Shown here: one piece after another, positions 38,798 through 51,100 of the stretch
How the letters are laid out: each line of letters starts with the position of its first letter
Position numbering within the stretch: the first letter of the stretch is position 1
NCBI GenBank assembly: GCA_040954595.2
Contig: CM082590.2
Span: forward strand, 2,666,001 to 2,730,000
Direction: 5' to 3'
Source: Balanoglossus misakiensis
Taxonomy: Eukaryota; Hemichordata
DNA: 64,000 nt
Position numbers and translations under genes: made by a program
The notes under the pieces: model-generated
Database searches by the model: none
Seen by the model: only the letters and a program-made list of their open reading frames with translations
What the model was told of the DNA's origin: nothing

Positions 38798-39530
38798 TCA
38801 TTCAGGCAATTCTCTGGTTCGTCTCGATATTTTTTCTTTTACTAGATCAGTTGTTGGTGGTGGTGGTGGTATTTGAGCCAGATGCATGGATATTCTCCTA
38901 GGATCTGTAGTTTCTAGTTCTCTCTTTTTCTTCATTCCTTCTCTATCTTGAAGTCTCTTCTGCAGAATATCTTTTATCAGTGGCCTGATGTAAGGATAGG
39001 ACTTGGCTTCTTTTACTGGAGCGGCGGACCATCTGTTGCTCTTTTTGTTGAATTTTCTGTGGTACCTTTGATTGAAACGCAGTGATCAAAAACTTAGTTT
39101 GTGCAATCATTTTTACTTCACTTACTGTATTGTTTTTATATGCAACAATACCACATGCTGTATGCATGCATTTCTTTTTTACCACGATTTTACACCTTTC
39201 AATTGTTATTTTGAATTTTGTTTTTAAACTGCTTGTCTTTCACAGAATGACATTTTGTTTTCTGCAAAAGCTACATTTTAAAAGTGATTACTGTGGTTAT
39301 ATTAAATGTGTTTTGGCATTCATTTACATTTGAAGATTCTGCAATAAAGTGTTGTTTGGACTCACATTTCTTGACCATCTTTAGTTTTCCTTGTTTCCCT
39401 TTCTAGGTGCGCATTGTGGTCTAAGGCGGCCAAGATATTTCTGGCCCTGTATGCTGGTGGTGAGTAAGCATACCTCTTGGAAGCGTACATTAGAATGTGT
39501 TGTTGGAAAGATTCCAATTCAGCCGTCGAT
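38798..39530 (-). CDS. Transposase gene exons 13-14: catalytic Glu and basic tail
   Basis: Exon 13 (39366-39530) encodes TAELESFQQHILMYASKR, the probable catalytic glutamate region, then AYRARNILAALDHN. Exon 14 (38798-39065) encodes a basic tail (FNKKSNRW, PYIRPLIKDILQKRLQ), a run of five prolines and the stop TGA at 38798-38800. The acceptor of exon 14 (TCAATCAAAG) has a weak pyrimidine tract. Confidence 0.82.
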
Positions 39531-42500
39531 CTGCAGAAGAACAGATAATAAAACTTCTGTTCAGTCTATTTGTCTTCAAATTGGGTAAGACTGCTGTCAA
39601 AGGCAACCAAGTTCATGGCCACAAAAGCCTGTATATGAGACTTACATAAATAAGTATTTGTTGTCATACTACACAATTTGGGTCATGATACCATCTACAG
39701 TGACAAAAAAATATTTTACAACCTATAAAACAAGGATTTTGTTTAGTGACCCTTCTTTTACTTTTAAATGTCAACTACCGGTAACTCATTTCCAAGCTAA
39801 TATTGACAGGTTTCTCGCAAAAATTAGCATTGATTTTGGCAACAAAATGCCACAGGAAATGCCAGAGTATGTATGGCCCTATTTATTGGTGTCTTTTGGC
39901 CAAATGACCAATTTTGTTACCTGAAATTCAGAAGATAGTGGATCTTCTTTAGGAATGCTTTGTCAAACACGACATTTCTCAATGCCAAATGGGCTGCACC
40001 GTTTTTCTTTAAGTAGTTCCTTTCAGCATCCCCAGTATCAGCAAGTGGTCCATGGTCGCATTCCATGGCATTGCTGTTGCCATAGTTCACATGCCATGTG
40101 TGTTCATCTACCACGTGATGTATAACACCACCCCAAATCTCCTGCACAACAACATACAGTCTCTATATCACGATTTTTGATTATATCAGTAAAGTTTACA
40201 ATCCCATAAATCACTATTGCAATAACATGAACTATGACATGTTCAATGCACAGCAAAACAGCAGCAACCAATCCAATTGAATGTTAAAACATGTCTCAAT
40301 ATTTATTATCAAATATTAATTTTTAAGATTACCCTAAGAAGTCTCTATAGTATCACACATTTTAACATCTAGGCTAGCTGATGATAAGTAATACTTACCA
40401 GAAATTTGTCCATATCTGATGCTTTTTGACAACAATACCAAAAGTGGTTCACAATGTGGGTCACCCAATTCAGCAGTGGTTTGCACTCTTTGTTTTGTGC
40501 AGCCTTAAAAAAACACAGAATACACTCATGATTGTGATGTCCGGGGAGGGGTTATTGACAGTCGACAACGACGGAGTTCCACAGAAGTGATGTTTATTGA
40601 ATGACAACCACGCGGGAACTAACAGTTACAGGAAATCACGTATACAGACCATGTGACAATCACGTGATCATGACAATACTATCACATCTCCTCAACTTTA
40701 GAAGAAAACTTGTACTTTAAGTTTACAACTCGCTTTGGAAAGTATGAAATTTGCCAACACTGTCAAATTGTAATGCTTTGTGAATGATCATGTTCTAACA
40801 AACGAAAACAAACAGAACCTTAACCTTAACAAGAACTTGAGAACTTCATAACTAGGAAAATACAAATCTCCAAGAGAAAATTTGCTCTACAGAAACTCAT
40901 TCCATAATGTTTGTGTACAGTCTTATGTCAATATAATCTATCCTTCTGGCATGCAATAGTCTTTGTGCCAAGGAGGTTTAGATTTTATTCTTGTTGAGCG
41001 TCTCACATCAGTTCTATTGGGGTTTACATTTGTCTTAGGTGAATTTGTTACTGGCATTGTTGGAGGAACATTTACAATCGTTTCCAACGATGCTGTACCA
41101 GTAGGTGAAACAGGACTAGGACATGCTGGTCCAGTTGATTTCTGACTAGAACAGACGGGTTATACTGGCAAGTTATCCAGGTTGTTATGTGTAGACAAAT
41201 CATGGATATGGGGGTTACAGGATTGAACACCATTTTGAACCCTTTGAGGTTGTTCATATGTCAAATGTTTGGAGTTCCATTCAGTGCCCTGGAAGGAAAA
41301 TTCTGGATATTCCTCAACATATTTCTTTACATGTCCAGTGGACCTTCTTTTTACACCTTTGGAGTTTTCCAATACTAACGCACCTCCATCTTTCTGGATG
41401 ACTTTGTATGGTTCTGTCTCGAAATTGGGAGTGAGTTTGTTTTGCCTAAATGCTTGCTGGAGCAAAACAGTATCACCTTCCCTGATATCTGAGGAAGTGG
41501 CATGTCTCCTGTTGTCGGCATAGAACTTTTGTTTCATTTTCATTCTGTTGTTTCTTTCTCTCATTTTGATTTGCCAATCAGACTCATTGATTGTTTGGGA
41601 TGGAATTCTCAGTCTAGGAATTTTGTCCCTAAACTCTCTTCCCATCAGAGCCATAGCAGGAGATATGCCTGTCACAGTATGGGGTGTATTTCTATATTCA
41701 AATAGAAAATGTGTCAAATCTTTGTACCAACTTTTCTTTTGCAATTTAGCAATTCGTACAGACTTCAAAATTATTTCATTCAGCCTCTCAACACTTCCAT
41801 TGCTCTGAGGCCAGTATGGAATGGAATATTCATGATCAATACCTAAGTAATCAAGGAAACCTTCAAACTCGGCTGAGGTAAAAGGTGGACCATTGTCTGA
41901 TTTGACACAGTAAGGCAACCCATGTGTAAGAAACATAGCTTCCATGGCTTTTATGACATGGGCAGCATCTGTTTTCTTTAACAAAACTACTTCAGGCCAT
42001 CTAGAGTATAAATCAGTTACCACTAGTAATTTCTCACCATCACATACATCCAAAAGATCAACTGCTAAATCGAACCATGGTCCTTCAGGTAACTGTGTGG
42101 GTAATAATGGGTGTGGGTAATAATGGCTCTGGGTTTGGCCTGGCACTGACCAATTGACATGGATGACAGGATCGTATCAGTTTTTCCACATCCCTGTCCA
42201 TTCCTGGCCACCAAACTCTGTCACGTAAACGAGCCTTTGTCCTCACAATTCCCTGATGACCCTGGTGTGCAATTTTCAAGATTTTTCTTTGCAAAACTTG
42301 AGGAACAACCAATCTGTTACCACGCATGATCAATCTGCCATACAACCATAATTCGTCTTTCACATGCCAGTAGGGTGAAGACTTCAATTTTGACCAATTT
42401 GCAGAGGTAATACACTTTTCAACCAATTGCAAGCTCTGGTCTTTTGCAGATTCTCTCTCAATATCACGTGGGGTGATAGCAGATGGCATAGCCTCTAAAA

Positions 42501-45500
42501 CAACACTACATGCAAAATCTTCAGTCTCTCTACAATAGTTGTCAGATGGTTCGTCCACGGGCAATCTACTCAACATGTCCGCATAATTATTCTTTCCCTT
42601 GATATGGGTGATATGATAATCAAATTGTTGCATATATAACAGCCATCTCTCAATTCTAGCTGAAGGGGGCCTGGAGTTAGGGCTGAATACTTTCAATAAA
42701 GGCTTATGGTCAGTTCTGACCTCAAAATGACTGCCTAGCAGAAACTGCTGAAGTTTCTCACATGCCCATTTAACTCCAAGCGCCTCTCGCTCAAACTGAG
42801 AGTACATTGACTCAACATGTGTAAGCTTTCTGCTAACGTAGTACACTGGTTGATATGAACCATTACTTTGCATTTGTTCAAGGATTGCTCCAACACCAAC
42901 GGGCGATGCATCAGAAGTGACTCGAGTTTTAGCACCCTGCTTGAAATAAGCCATGAATGGACTTGTGGTCAATTTATGTTTGATGAGATTGAATATTTCT
43001 CATGCTTGGGAAGCCATTTCCACTTTGCATCTTTGCGAGTCAAATCCCACAGTGGGCTTGTCACTGTTGCAAATTTATCGACATATTTTGAGCAAAATTG
43101 AGCCAGCCCCAAGAAACTTCTCAATTCTGATTTGTCAGTTGGCGTTCGAGCTTTTACAATAGCTTTGACCTTCTCATCAGTGAGTTTCATACCCTGGGCC
43201 GTCATCAAGTGACCCATGAATATCATACTGTCTCCTAGCTTACATTTTGTAAAGTTCAGCGTTAAACCATGCTCACTAAAACGCTTGATCACTTTCCCAA
43301 CTCTGGCATGCAGCTGCTCATAATTTTCAGCTACTACTCTAATATCATCATGCATGTTGTGGGCACCCTCACAGCCCTTCAAAACCTGGCTAATTAGATT
43401 TTGAAACTTTTCAGTCGCCATGTTCACACCAAAAACTAAACGCTTGTAGCGATACAAAGAGTTGGGCCCTGAAAAGGTTGTAATATCCCTGCTCTTTTCA
43501 TCGAGCTCAATTTGATGGAAAGCCATATTCATATCAAGCTTGCAAAATACCTTGGCCCCTGAAATTTCCTCTAGCGTTTCATCCATGGTGGGAACAGGGT
43601 GTCTTTCCCTAACAATGGCTTGATTTGCTTTTCTCATGTCCAGACATAGTCTGATATCCCCATCAGGCTTTTGTACTGTTACAAGGGGGTTGACCCAAGA
43701 GGTCGGACCCGAAACCTTCTCTATTACTCCCAGCTTTTGAAGCTCGTTGAGTTTTTTCAACAACTTTAGCACGGCGGTTGAAAGGAATTCGCCGGTACTG
43801 GGCTATGGGTTTGACACTCTCATCAATATGCAAATGGAGCTTGTAGCCCTTTAACTTACCCAACCCATTAAATACCTCAGGATATTTCCTCCGCAATTCT
43901 GCAAGAATTGGCGAAGAATTATCAGCAGATATTGAATTTATCGTGTACAGATTCACATTTCCAACTCTCAACATATCTAAATTCTCAGAAGTACTCCGAC
44001 TCAACAAAATCGGTTGATCAGCCTTGATCACTATAAAATCAGCAATACATTTCTTTTTAGTAGGCGCTTCAACATGTAAGGCACATTTACCCAATATATC
44101 TAAAGGTTTACTAGAACCATAGGTAAACACTTTATTGTTACAATTTCGAACTTTCACACCACGCTTTTCAGCAAGTCTGCGAAATTGTCTTTCACCAATG
44201 AGATTACATGTAGCACCACTGTCGATGATAACCGGCACGTGTTGATTCTCGATCTGAATACCTGTATCAGTGAGGTCCTTCCCACTGGAAGCACGGAAAG
44301 CAGCATTGAAAGCATAGTACGCTTTCTCCTCGTCAGTCTCGACGTCTGCATGGCCACCATCGGCGTTTGCATCAGTAGTCGTCTGAGCTACCTTGTGTGT
44401 ACCGCGACCATCACCACGCGTACGGCCACGTCCACGTGCGCTGCGGTTACCACCACTGCCTCGACTGTTGCCATTTTCACTGTCTTTAGACGGACAGTCT
44501 TCCCACTTAGCACGACAGTCTGCAGCTCTGTGTCCTGGTTTTTGACATCGGAAACACCGGTCGGATTTTTGTTCGGCATTGCGAGAACTACCACTTGTAC
44601 TGGCGCGACATTCACGTTGCATGTGACCTTTCCTTCCACAACGGAAACAGGCTAAGTCCGCCATTTTGTTTTTGGCGCGCGTACGTTTACCGCCAATATT
44701 GACTGCATTTGCACTCACAGCTTGAGTACCAGACACCAAAACTAGTGCATCTTTGTCGTGATACGACCGTATGATTTGTAGTAGTTTGGTAGTGTCCAAA
44801 TTCTTTTCACGATACAGCTTGCTTTTTAGCACCTTGTCGCTGATGTAGAGCAAGACACGATCTCTTATCTGGTTGTCTTTTTCCGTCTCGGGAAAATCAC
44901 AGTCTTTCAGTAGGTTCTTGAGACGTATTACGTAGCTGTCGACCGTCTCCCCGGACGTGGGAGTTGCGCTGTAAAACTTCTGTCTCGCCATAGGAACGTT
45001 TTTCTGCAGTTGAAAGTGTTTATCCAAACATGCTATCAACGTTGCGCAGTTTGTGACGTCACCAGTTTCATCTTCAGATTTAGTGCTAACAATGTCTCTG
45101 ATGCCCGCTCCAGCCATGTGCAAAAGTAAGGCACGCTTCTGCGCATTATTTGAAACACCAGAAGCTGCTACGAACAGTTCAAATTCCTGAAGCCAACGCT
45201 CCCACCTTTGCTGAAGAGCCTCCGGTTCGCCTTCACAGTCGAATCCCGCTACTCCTGGCAGTCCGGACAGCGTTACGGGTGTAGACATTTTCATGCACTC
45301 AAATCACGGCTAAAAAGTCACCAAATCTCGTAAAGGTTGCTTGCGTATGTTCTTCGATAGTTAATTTAGACAACTAAATCCTCGTCGCCATTTATGTGAT
45401 GTCCGGGAAGGGGTTATTGACAGTCGACAACGACGGAGTTCCACAGAAGTGATGTTTATTGAATGACAACCACGCGGGAACTAACAGTTACAGGAAATCA

Positions 45501-48149
45501 CGTATACAGACCATGTGACAATCACGTGATCATGACAATACTATCACAATGATCTGATATAAACTGATGGTTCATAACTATTCACCATAGACCTTAACTT
45601 GTTTGTGACATTTACTGATGCAAATAACAACTGCACAATTTGAATATTGCCATAACTATTTTCAAAGGTAGTTTGACACCCACCCCACCCAAAATGATAG
45701 AAGGATCAGTTAGTAACATTCTATACCCTTACATTTTTATTTGTCAGTGTCACACATATTTAGAAGATAAATGAAAACTGAATACAAGAATAAAAGTTTG
45801 TCTAACCTTTATGATCTTCTTTGACAAGTTCTTGGCAGCATGCCAAATGTCATGAGAATGTTTTATGTCTGGGTGATCGTCTCCTATAAGAGTGGGTAAA
45901 TGTGATTACAAATGGAGCTTCAAAATGACAGTGTTATGATTGCCAAATACATTATCTCAGAAAAACAAAATCAACATTGACCTGTATAACAGCTTTGCTT
46001 TTGGCATTTCAAAGCAACATATAACCCAAGTTAAGATGGGTCCCTAGGATCTTTTTGCTCGTTGCTATGGGCCTTTATAGGACACTACACTCAATTTTGA
46101 TCGAAACCGTTATGAACGTCCGACAAGGGGCTTGTAACTAGTTAAAAATACGCACGATTGTGTGCACACCCCCTGTCCGAGTATGGTTACGGCAGCTACT
46201 GCCCGGCCATAGGCCGCCACGCTAATACGGCAAAGCAGCAGTCACCGATAGCGTGCGCGTCCTGTAACCACAGTAACTGGATCGAACGCTAAAAATCCAA
46301 TGTTTTGTACACAGAGATTTTGTACCGTTCACGAAAATCCCTAAGGCTTTTTTCATAGGCGACGTAGGCCAGCCAAATTTGACCTGCTTGTTGAGAACGC
46401 ACTTCCGCATAGTGTGACGGATCGTTTTTTCGGTTTTCGTCGTGCTAAGAAGCGATACCGGTGGAAGAGTGCGTCCAAAAACACCCACAATCGATGACTT
46501 TTTCAGGTGTGGTACGGGTATGCTGAAATCGTAGGATACAACGATAATATTCGAAAACAAAATCCGTCACGATCTTCCCTGGTTCAAGCAACTAATGAAT
46601 ACGTATCAAGTTCGTTTTTGAGGTCACGGAATAAAAAGCCTTAGGCTTTTGAAATTTGACCTAGCTAATTTGCATATCAATGGCGTCAGGGGGCGCGCGC
46701 TCACAATCGTGCAGATTTTCAACTAGTTACCAGCCCCTTGTTAGACTGTGAAAACGGCTTAGTCCAAATCGGGGTGTAATGTCCTATAAAGGCCCATAGC
46801 AACGGGCAAAAAGATCCTAGGGACCCATCTTAAAATCATAAAATTACACTTACTCATCAGAGCTGTAATCTGCATGTGGGCATCTGTTACGACTTCTTTG
46901 ACATTTACACCTTTCTCCTGAAGCTGGTTTAGACTTTTAACAAGGCAGGCCTTTTCCATGTTTGTTGACTTCTTCTCTGTTTCTCTTTTGTCCATGGTTA
47001 TTATCGACAGAATTTTCTTGGTGGTTTCCTCCATCACAGTATAGGTGCAATATTGCGCACAAAAACCCGGGGAATCCATTCGCCCATCACCTGAGACATA
47101 ATCAAGTAAATATGTCAGTCAAATTATACATAAGTATGCATAAGTGAGAACATTTCCAATTCAATGATTTTACAATGAGTATGAAATGATGCAAATGAGG
47201 AAGTAAATGCCACCAAATAATAACTATTGTATTCTCTTTTCTAAATCAGCAGAATAGAGTGTGTAAGTATAAACTTTTAGACATAAATTACAAGTGCATT
47301 GGCAGACATGTGATGGATAATCAGTGGGGTGAGCCAATCAGATTAGGTGCGTGTCATTAACAATGAAGCTAAAAACTTACCCAGTAAAACAAGTTCTTGG
47401 CCATCAAATGAATCAATGATGTCTTGTTGTTGTCGTATCCAAAATTCATCAAGACATGGTATTAGACAAGCTTTCTGAATTCTATTGTAAGTATTCTGGG
47501 AGCAAATTCTGAGTGACAGAATGCTTGCCAAAAAATTAATTTTGGCATAATTATTACCAGACAATAGAATGGCAGCTGCTGTGAAGAGATCACCACTATG
47601 AAGTCTCCTGTTCAAAATTGGTTGTGAACACCATTCATACTCAAGGTGACCAGCTGAGCATTCCTGAAAAAAAAAGTTTAAAGATTCATGCTTATTTGAT
47701 CATTTCATGTTGATTTCTCCAAGACACGATAAAACAGATGTTAATACCGATAACTTTGTAATTTCAGTTGACTATTGTTTTTTATTATAAACCTAAAGGA
47801 ACAATGTGCACCCACATAGGATTATAACTAGAGTTTCCTGTTCATCTAAATAATACTGGCATAGTGATTGTCCATACAATGCACACTACAGTTGGTATAG
47901 TTTAACAATAATTGTCAAGAATATACCATATTTAGTTCACACTCACCCACTTTAGATATAAAGCTGAGCCAACAAACTTTGAAGTAGAGGATATCAATCC
48001 ACTGCAAGACTTCAATGCACAGACTTGCCTAATAGATTTTTTGCCAAGGGCCAGAAGCTGGTTCAAAAAAACAGACATGTTGTAGAGTCACCAAGGAGGC
48101 TTTCCCCATCTTCTTCTGTGACAACTCTCTGCAGACCCGGTGATGGTGT

Positions 48150-48198
<49 letters not shown>

Positions 48199-51100
48199 CC
48201 ACCGTCACTTTCAATATCGTCGTCACCAATGGCAGGAACCACCTGCACGCCATTAGTTCTGAGAAATGGACAAAAAATCCTAACAATGCTCATGACTTGT
48301 CCATCAGAGTTTGTCAGTCAGCTGTTAGTACAAATGTTGTAAGTTGATGTTTCATTCATAAAAGAAAATTTATCATATATATGAATTTTAGCGTCCAACA
48401 CTTAGGCTTTTTTTAACCATGAGGATATTTTGCCTTCCATTTGTTGTGTACCCATCCAATAAGGAACTTTGATGATAGTGATAAATGCGCACTTACATTA
48501 TAGAAATATCAAAGATGGGCTCATAGTCATAATCATCATCGTCACATAGGTTCATGTCTTCCTCTTTGTCTTCCTCAGAAATATCAATGCTCAACCTGGT
48601 AGTAATAAAACCAAGGAATTAATCTGAATAGTGGGACAATGCTGCTCACTAAAAATACATATAGTCACTCATAAGCACAAAAAAGAAAGAAAACATTTCC
48701 CATGAATTTAAGTACAAGCAAATGTTCTGACACACGTGATGCATGTCATGAAACTGATTTTCCCAACAAATTTAAATTTAGTGTAACAGGAGAAAAGAAG
48801 CAATCGAAAAGGCTTGCTCAAGCAAGGGATACATGCATGCCGTATATGACAATAGAATAAGGAAAACTTACTCAAATGGATTGATGAAAGACTCAGACAA
48901 ATTTCTTGGAAATCTTACACGGCCGCTGGATAAAAAAATGACAAAATAGGCACACATGAGACGGCAATATGTACTGAACTAATTTACAGCTGTGAACTAA
49001 ATATAACACACATGAAAATTGAACTCTGAAACAAAGTGACAGGGGCACACAGGGACAGCAGCATCACTGCTTATTTTTACAGGTTCCTCTCTATCTTGGT
49101 TTCACACAAGTAAATTTAGGGTGATTGGTAAACATTTGCCATTTTGCTTTCTAAGAAATATTTTCATGTTGATAGCTACACAGAATAACTTATTCACACA
49201 AGCATAAGCAAGGGAGTTAGAAATTAGTACATTTACATGTATGTAAAGCAGTCGCTCCTGCTTTTGTCCTAAAGCAGGAGATTAATGTTTATCACAAAAG
49301 GTACAAAAGAGGGGGGAAAGCCACATTTCACTATAAAAGTTTACCTAACTACAGTTTATCTTCAGATTATTAGAATCTCACACTCCCAAGGACCTGGGAT
49401 CACATTTCTCACAAGAGTTGGGGATTTTCTGTCCCACACGAGCCGCAGGCTCGTGTGGGACAGAATATCCCCGACGAGTGTGAGAAATATGATCCCAGGT
49501 CCTTGGTGTGTGAGATTCTTTTTCTCACACGGTCACAAATTAGCCAAGTTCGTTAAAAACATTGAATAAATGACTCTGGAATTGTTGTCTGGGGGCACGT
49601 TGTAGTCTCTGTGCCTGTAATACACATCGCGCCATTGGATAACATTTAGTGCGCGTAGCGACAGAACACTTTGTCAACCAATCAGCACTCACGTCATATA
49701 CAGCTTTCTATTCAGTGAGATTGTGAGAACAATTTGTTCCCACACTCTGTTCTCACACTCCCAGCGTACGGGGAGTGTAAGAAAAGATAGTGTCATACCT
49801 TTCACTTTGTACTGGCTGTGATGGGCCTTCTGTAGATTCCATAGGTTTCTCTTGTGATGATTCTCCTATCTCCTGAACATCTATCTCTGCAATTCCAGAG
49901 ATGGAAGAAACCCTGTACAAAGAAAAAAAAGACTAAAATTTGATACATGACAAACTAGGTCTGCACAAACGTTGTAGGTTCCAGTTCCCCCTAATCCCCC
50001 AACCAGTAAGCAGTGAAAAACCTATGTTTGCTGGATTAAAACCATAGACGTGAATGTCTTGGTCAACACACTGAATAAATTGTATAGGATGATTTTGGTT
50101 GTTTATTGGAGGGCAAATGTCAGGTATACTTCGCCATTGTTATGTTGATTATTGTCACCTGAGAGTTTGAGCAGAGGCTTTTCCTCATACTACAGATTGT
50201 GGCTAGAAGCATTGAAATTATCATGTAATGTAAAAAAACAGTGCTTAAACACCTACCTGACTGATGATATTTCTGATGCAACTAATTCTTCTAAATTTTT
50301 TTCGATATCACAAAGATGGCCATTTCCTGGCGTTGATGTCATAGGAAAAGTTTGGGTGGCTTGTCCTTGATCATCACGTTGCCTATAAATTTTAAGAAAC
50401 AAATATATACTTTTAGGTATTCCCATCTATCACACAGATAACTATGTGGAATGCAACATTTCATTGTTTCATTTCTATAAATTATATTACGGACACAATT
50501 ACTTTTCATGAGCCATAAAAACATGTCACCTCTTTAAAACAATATACATCATGTATACTGCAAGAGCCCCATCAAATATGAAAATCTATTGTGTACTATA
50601 CAAAGCTCAAAGTATCATGATCAAAATTTATTTGGTACCTAGTTTCCATAGACGGTGCAAATACTTGCAGTGTTTCTTGGCCACTTGGAGATGATGCAGG
50701 CCTGGTAAATTCTGCATCTGTTGTTGCTGTAACTTGATGTTCATAATACCTGTCCACACAAATAATAAGACACAATGAACCTTTTTTGCCTTTACAATGG
50801 CTTGTTTACGTAGCCAATTTCTGTCTTTAGAAGGGATTACACACAGCCATAATTTGCCTCAGAGGACATGTTACAGACACGTAAGGTGAGAATAAGATAA
50901 CTACGAGAAAATAGCCAAATTTTTCTTCAGTTCATATACAGCTCAAGAAATGTACACAACTGGCTATAACAAAACGGAAGTTGTAGCAGAACAAAGAACA
51001 ACCAAATTCCGCTAAAAGCATATTGTCTCGTATGTTCGATAACAGTAATACATGTAGATTGTCCGGAGGAAAAAAAAGAAAAAAAAAAAAAAATTGCAGT

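Larger units (their letters stand above)
40533..45548 (-). mobile_element. Ty3/Gypsy LTR retrotransposon, 5016 bp, minus strand
   Basis: 154-bp LTRs with TG...CA ends at 40533-40686 and 45395-45548 differ at only one base, and a perfect 5-bp TSD flanks the element, so it is young. Order in element direction: 5' LTR, primer-binding site, gag with two zinc knuckles, protease, reverse transcriptase, RNase H, integrase, purine tract, 3' LTR. Integrase after RNase H places it in Ty3/Gypsy. No envelope frame is seen. The coding region is broken at three places (43752-43757, about 42993-42999, and a 16-bp duplication at 42095-42126). The Mag/SURL-like lineage is a guess from the RT motif style. Confidence 0.94.

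Noticed and set aside
39391-39588. Plus-strand 65-aa open frame
   Set aside because: Antisense to transposase exon 13, which has matching splice sites and the family motif.
43740-43772. Programmed frameshift between Gypsy protease and RT
   Set aside because: The shift is +1 at a homopolymer and two other breaks exist in the element; a lesion or sequencing error is simpler. Kept as a test in the findings.
48029-48293. Stand-alone poly-Asp or poly-Met proteins
   Set aside because: Readings of the TCA microsatellite; only the minus-strand Asp frame fits, as part of transposase exon 7.
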